Shown piece after piece: positions 61,716 to 64,000 of a stretch of DNA of 64,000 bases; position 1 is the stretch's first letter, and every line of letters starts with the position of its first letter. The stretch is from assembly GCA_964410105.1 (NCBI GenBank), contig CAYPFY010000002.1, positions 124,001 through 188,000 of the forward strand, written 5' to 3'. Below the pieces are notes generated by a model that had not been told where the DNA came from, searched no databases, and was given only the letters and a program-made list of their open reading frames with translations. The position numbers and the translations under genes are program-made. Source of the DNA: CAYPFY01 sp964410105 (GTDB lineage Bacteria > Bacteroidota > Ignavibacteria > UBA10030 > SZUA-254).

Positions 61716-63029
61716 ATGCAGATTCTCAACATGATATTCTATACCGCGATCACCCTCGGCGTGCTCGTCTTTGTCCACGAACTTGGACACTTTTTAGCAG
61801 CCAAACTGACGGGCATGCGCGTCGATCGATTCTCGATCGGATTTCCTCCGAGGGCGTTCGGAAAGAAAATCGGAGAGACCGACTACTGCATTTCATGGCT
61901 CCCGCTGGGGGGTTACGTCAAAATCGCAGGCATGGTCGACGAAACGATGGATGCCGACTACATCGATCGTCCGCCCGAGCCGTGGGAGTTTCGTTCACGG
62001 CCCATGTGGGCGAGGATGGTAGTGATCTGTGCAGGCGTCATCATGAACGTTCTCCTTGCCGTAGGCATCTTTTGGGGCATCCACTACGTACGCGGTACAT
62101 ACATCCAGGAAACGACCGAAGTTGGATATGTGGCGGAAGGAAGCGTCGTTGAAAAGGGGGGTCTGAAGGCGGGGGATAAGATTCTGGCGATAAACGGCAA
62201 GCCGGTCCACCACTGGGAGGAAGTTCAGACCGTCCTTTACATCGAAAACCTTGGGAACGAAGTAACCCTCGACGTCGACAGAAAGGGAAGATCGATCTCA
62301 ATTTTTCTCCCCGCACGAGGCATCAAGCCCGGATCGGACAACCCGACCGAGATCGCCGTGGCGCACACGATTGCAACCATCGAAGTCGTGGAACCGAAAA
62401 TGCCGGCGGAACAGCTGGGATTGAAGCCGGGAGACACCCTTGAAACCCTGAATGGGAGGTCGGTCAACTGGCCATCGATCGTCTCCCTGATCAAACAGAA
62501 CGCCGGACGCCAGGTCACACTTGGCTGGAAGCGCGGGGTCACATCACTTTCGGGCACAATCACGGTAACGCCGGAGGGGCGAATAGGTATAAGAATCGGG
62601 GGCAGATACATCGGACCGTCGCGGAAAATCAAGTATTCTCTCTTCGAAGCATTGGGAGAGGGAGTGAAAGATATTGGCCAATCGGTAAGCCTGTTCGCTC
62701 TCACGATCAGCAAAGTATTCACGGGGCGTGCGACGCTCAAGGAGACCTTCGGGGGTCCGATAGCTATCGCCCAGCTCGCGACCCAGAGTGCGGAGTCGGG
62801 ATTTCTGGTCTTTGTGTGGTTCATGGCCCAGCTAAGCATGAGCCTTGCCATTCTGAACATCCTCCCCATCCCCGCGCTCGATGGTGGCCATCTGGTCATG
62901 CTCATTTATGAGAAAATATTCAGAAGGGAGATCCCGCATAAAGTAAAGGTTGCAATCCAGCAGGCGGGGGTTATAATCTTGCTGGCGTTTATGGCATTGG
63001 TCATTTACAACGATATTTCCAAGTTTTAG
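61716..63029 (+). CDS. rseP: Site-2 protease RseP (M50)
   Basis: 437 residues from ATG 61716. HELGH is at residues 21-25 in the first membrane segment and LDGGH near the C-terminus supplies the third ligand. Two PDZ-like regions lie between (near 115-200, with LKAGDKILAING, and 210-290, with LKPGDTLETLNG). It cleaves anti-sigma factors within the membrane. It follows dxr by ten bases, the common dxr-rseP pairing. Confidence 0.96.
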   Translation: MQILNMIFYTAITLGVLVFVHELGHFLAAKLTGMRVDRFSIGFPPRAFGKKIGETDYCISWLPLGGYVKIAGMVDETMDADYIDRPPEPWEFRSRPMWARMVVICAGVIMNVLLAVGIFWGIHYVRGTYIQETTEVGYVAEGSVVEKGGLKAGDKILAINGKPVHHWEEVQTVLYIENLGNEVTLDVDRKGRSISIFLPARGIKPGSDNPTEIAVAHTIATIEVVEPKMPAEQLGLKPGDTLETLNGRSVNWPSIVSLIKQNAGRQVTLGWKRGVTSLSGTITVTPEGRIGIRIGGRYIGPSRKIKYSLFEALGEGVKDIGQSVSLFALTISKVFTGRATLKETFGGPIAIAQLATQSAESGFLVFVWFMAQLSMSLAILNILPIPALDGGHLVMLIYEKIFRREIPHKVKVAIQQAGVIILLAFMALVIYNDISKF

Positions 63030-63112
63030 ACTTTCCTGGTGATTACTGCCACATCCTCCTTCCGTCTACCCACGGTTTTAACGATATTGTACCTCAAAGT
63101 CTGGAGCAAAGA

Positions 63113-64000
63113 TGAAAGCCAAAAGGATTTTCAGGGTACTTCTGTTTCTGGGAGCTGCGCAGGCTGCAAGCGTTAACGGCGGGGCGCGGGCGCAATGCCC
63201 CATCACACTCGGAGTGAGCTATACGCCGGCACAGCAGCTTTCCGTTGCGGACATTGACTTTGCGCACTTCGAAAGCCGCAGCCTACTCTTCACGATGAAT
63301 ATCAGCAATACAGGTGGAACGACCGCCTACGCTAACCTGGACATTGATCTTCAGGCCACGCTCGCAAGCAGCGGACCGATTCATGATCACCTCATGTTCG
63401 TTTCAAAGACATTCGGTATTCCTGCCGGCGGAAGCGTCATCACCAACCTAAACCTGGGACGAGGCGGGGGGATCAAAGATTCCATGTTCATCTTTCCCCA
63501 GGAGATGAAGGACAAAGTACAGGATGTGGCCCTTGGGACAGGAAAATTTCCGGCGGGGACATACACATTCACCCTCAAACTCAATCCTCAGGGGTGCGGC
63601 ATTGTCACGACCGAGCCAATCGTATTCATCATTGAGAATGCATCGCGCGTAGAGCTCCGTTCTCCCCGTGACGGCGAGACGGTGAACCAATTCCCGCTTT
63701 TAGAATTCTATCAGGATGGAAGGAGCGCGATATTGACGGTGTCCGAAAAGTCAGGGGCTCAATCGAGGGAAGATGCCATCGACAGGAGGCCCCCCATGCT
63801 CGAGGTAGAGCTGAACGGTGTCAATTCATTTCTGTACGCTGGCGGGCGTCCGCTCGAAAGCGGGAAGGAGTATGTCTGGCGAGTTGTTGAGAAGCAACTC
63901 GGTGCCGGGGGAACATTCGCCTCCGTGACAAGTCCGATCGGCCTGTTCCGGGTTTCTGCTGATGCGTCGGCGAATGCGGACGACGCGATCCTTGCGGCGC
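63113..64000 (+). CDS. Secreted protein of unknown family (3' partial)
   Basis: The frame runs from ATG 63113, preceded by GGAG at seven bases' distance, to the window edge without a stop: 296 codons visible. A signal peptide (VLLFLGAAQAASVNGGARAQ) leads into beta-sandwich-like segments: one at ~30-180 with SRSLLFTMNISNTGGTTAYA, and a second from ~180 (RVELRSPRDGETVNQFPLLE) that resembles fibronectin-like modules of FCB surface proteins. The family is not recognised and the end is unknown, so a T9SS tail cannot be confirmed. Confidence 0.75.

Noticed and set aside
1..64000. CRISPR arrays, tRNA/rRNA genes, insertion sequences, prophage or attachment sites
   Set aside because: No regularly spaced repeats, cloverleaf-like sequences, transposase or integrase genes or flanking repeats were seen by reading; a dedicated tRNA and repeat scan would settle this.

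Overview
The window reads as a chromosomal segment of a Gram-negative bacterium of the FCB (Bacteroidota/Chlorobi) superphylum, most likely an Ignavibacteria-like or related uncultured lineage of moderately high GC. The reasons are a C-terminal type IX secretion (T9SS) sorting domain of the NYPNPFNP type at the left edge, a PorZ-like propeller protein, a DUF3276 protein, several Omp85-type barrels, and promoters with a T-rich -10 element. The lineage is inferred from protein style only. No rRNA, tRNA, insertion sequence, prophage or CRISPR array was found, so this looks like ordinary core chromosome with several poorly known envelope genes.

Layout. 1-5.9 kb: a 5'-truncated secreted T9SS cargo protein, then priA. 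5.9-6.5 kb: two reverse-strand cold-shock genes with hairpin terminators. 7-13.8 kb: a tightly overlapping forward operon (adenosine-specific-kinase-like protein, lipoprotein-type RidA, M14 carboxypeptidase, hutU, DoxX, zinc protease). 14-17.1 kb: a two-gene operon of unknown function, a small Cys-rich ORF and a GNAT acetyltransferase. 17.3-22.1 kb: S33 hydrolase, methyltransferase and the histidine-degradation genes hutI, ftcD and fchA.

22.1-31 kb, reverse strand: the classical lipid cluster yceD-rpmF-plsX-fabH-fabD-fabG-acpP-fabF-rnc, continuing into an Omp85-like gene and rsmE. It is driven by a clear promoter that diverges from an M1-like zinc peptidase (31.2-33.6 kb). 33.7-39.1 kb, reverse: ribH, PorZ-like protein, DUF3276 protein and a GT2 glycosyltransferase with no normal start, plus a PHP phosphoesterase and a Crp/Fnr regulator. 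39.4-44.2 kb, reverse: three coupled envelope genes, including a 940-residue peptidase/propeller/barrel fusion. 44.3-48.3 kb, reverse: phosphoglucose/phosphomannose isomerase, PTS enzyme I, HPr and a polyprenyl synthase.

48.5-51.1 kb, forward: a zinc peptidase lipoprotein and a secreted protein with Asp-rich calcium-type loops. 51.1-54.1 kb, reverse: sixA, a small barrel protein and rqcH. 54.3-63 kb, forward: yicC, gmk, rpoZ, coaBC, a family-4 uracil-DNA glycosylase, dnaB, a DUF1460 amidase, dxr and rseP. A secreted protein is cut by the right edge.

Taken together, the many secreted or envelope zinc peptidases plus histidine catabolism suggest a protein- or peptide-using heterotroph (inference). 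The most unusual items are the fusion protein at 41.3-44.2 kb, the two unknown genes at 14.0-16.5 kb, the membrane-anchored RidA coupled to a carboxypeptidase, the glycosyltransferase reading frame that needs a frameshift or rare start, and a recurring TACCTTGAG -10 element that in one case implies a leaderless mRNA.
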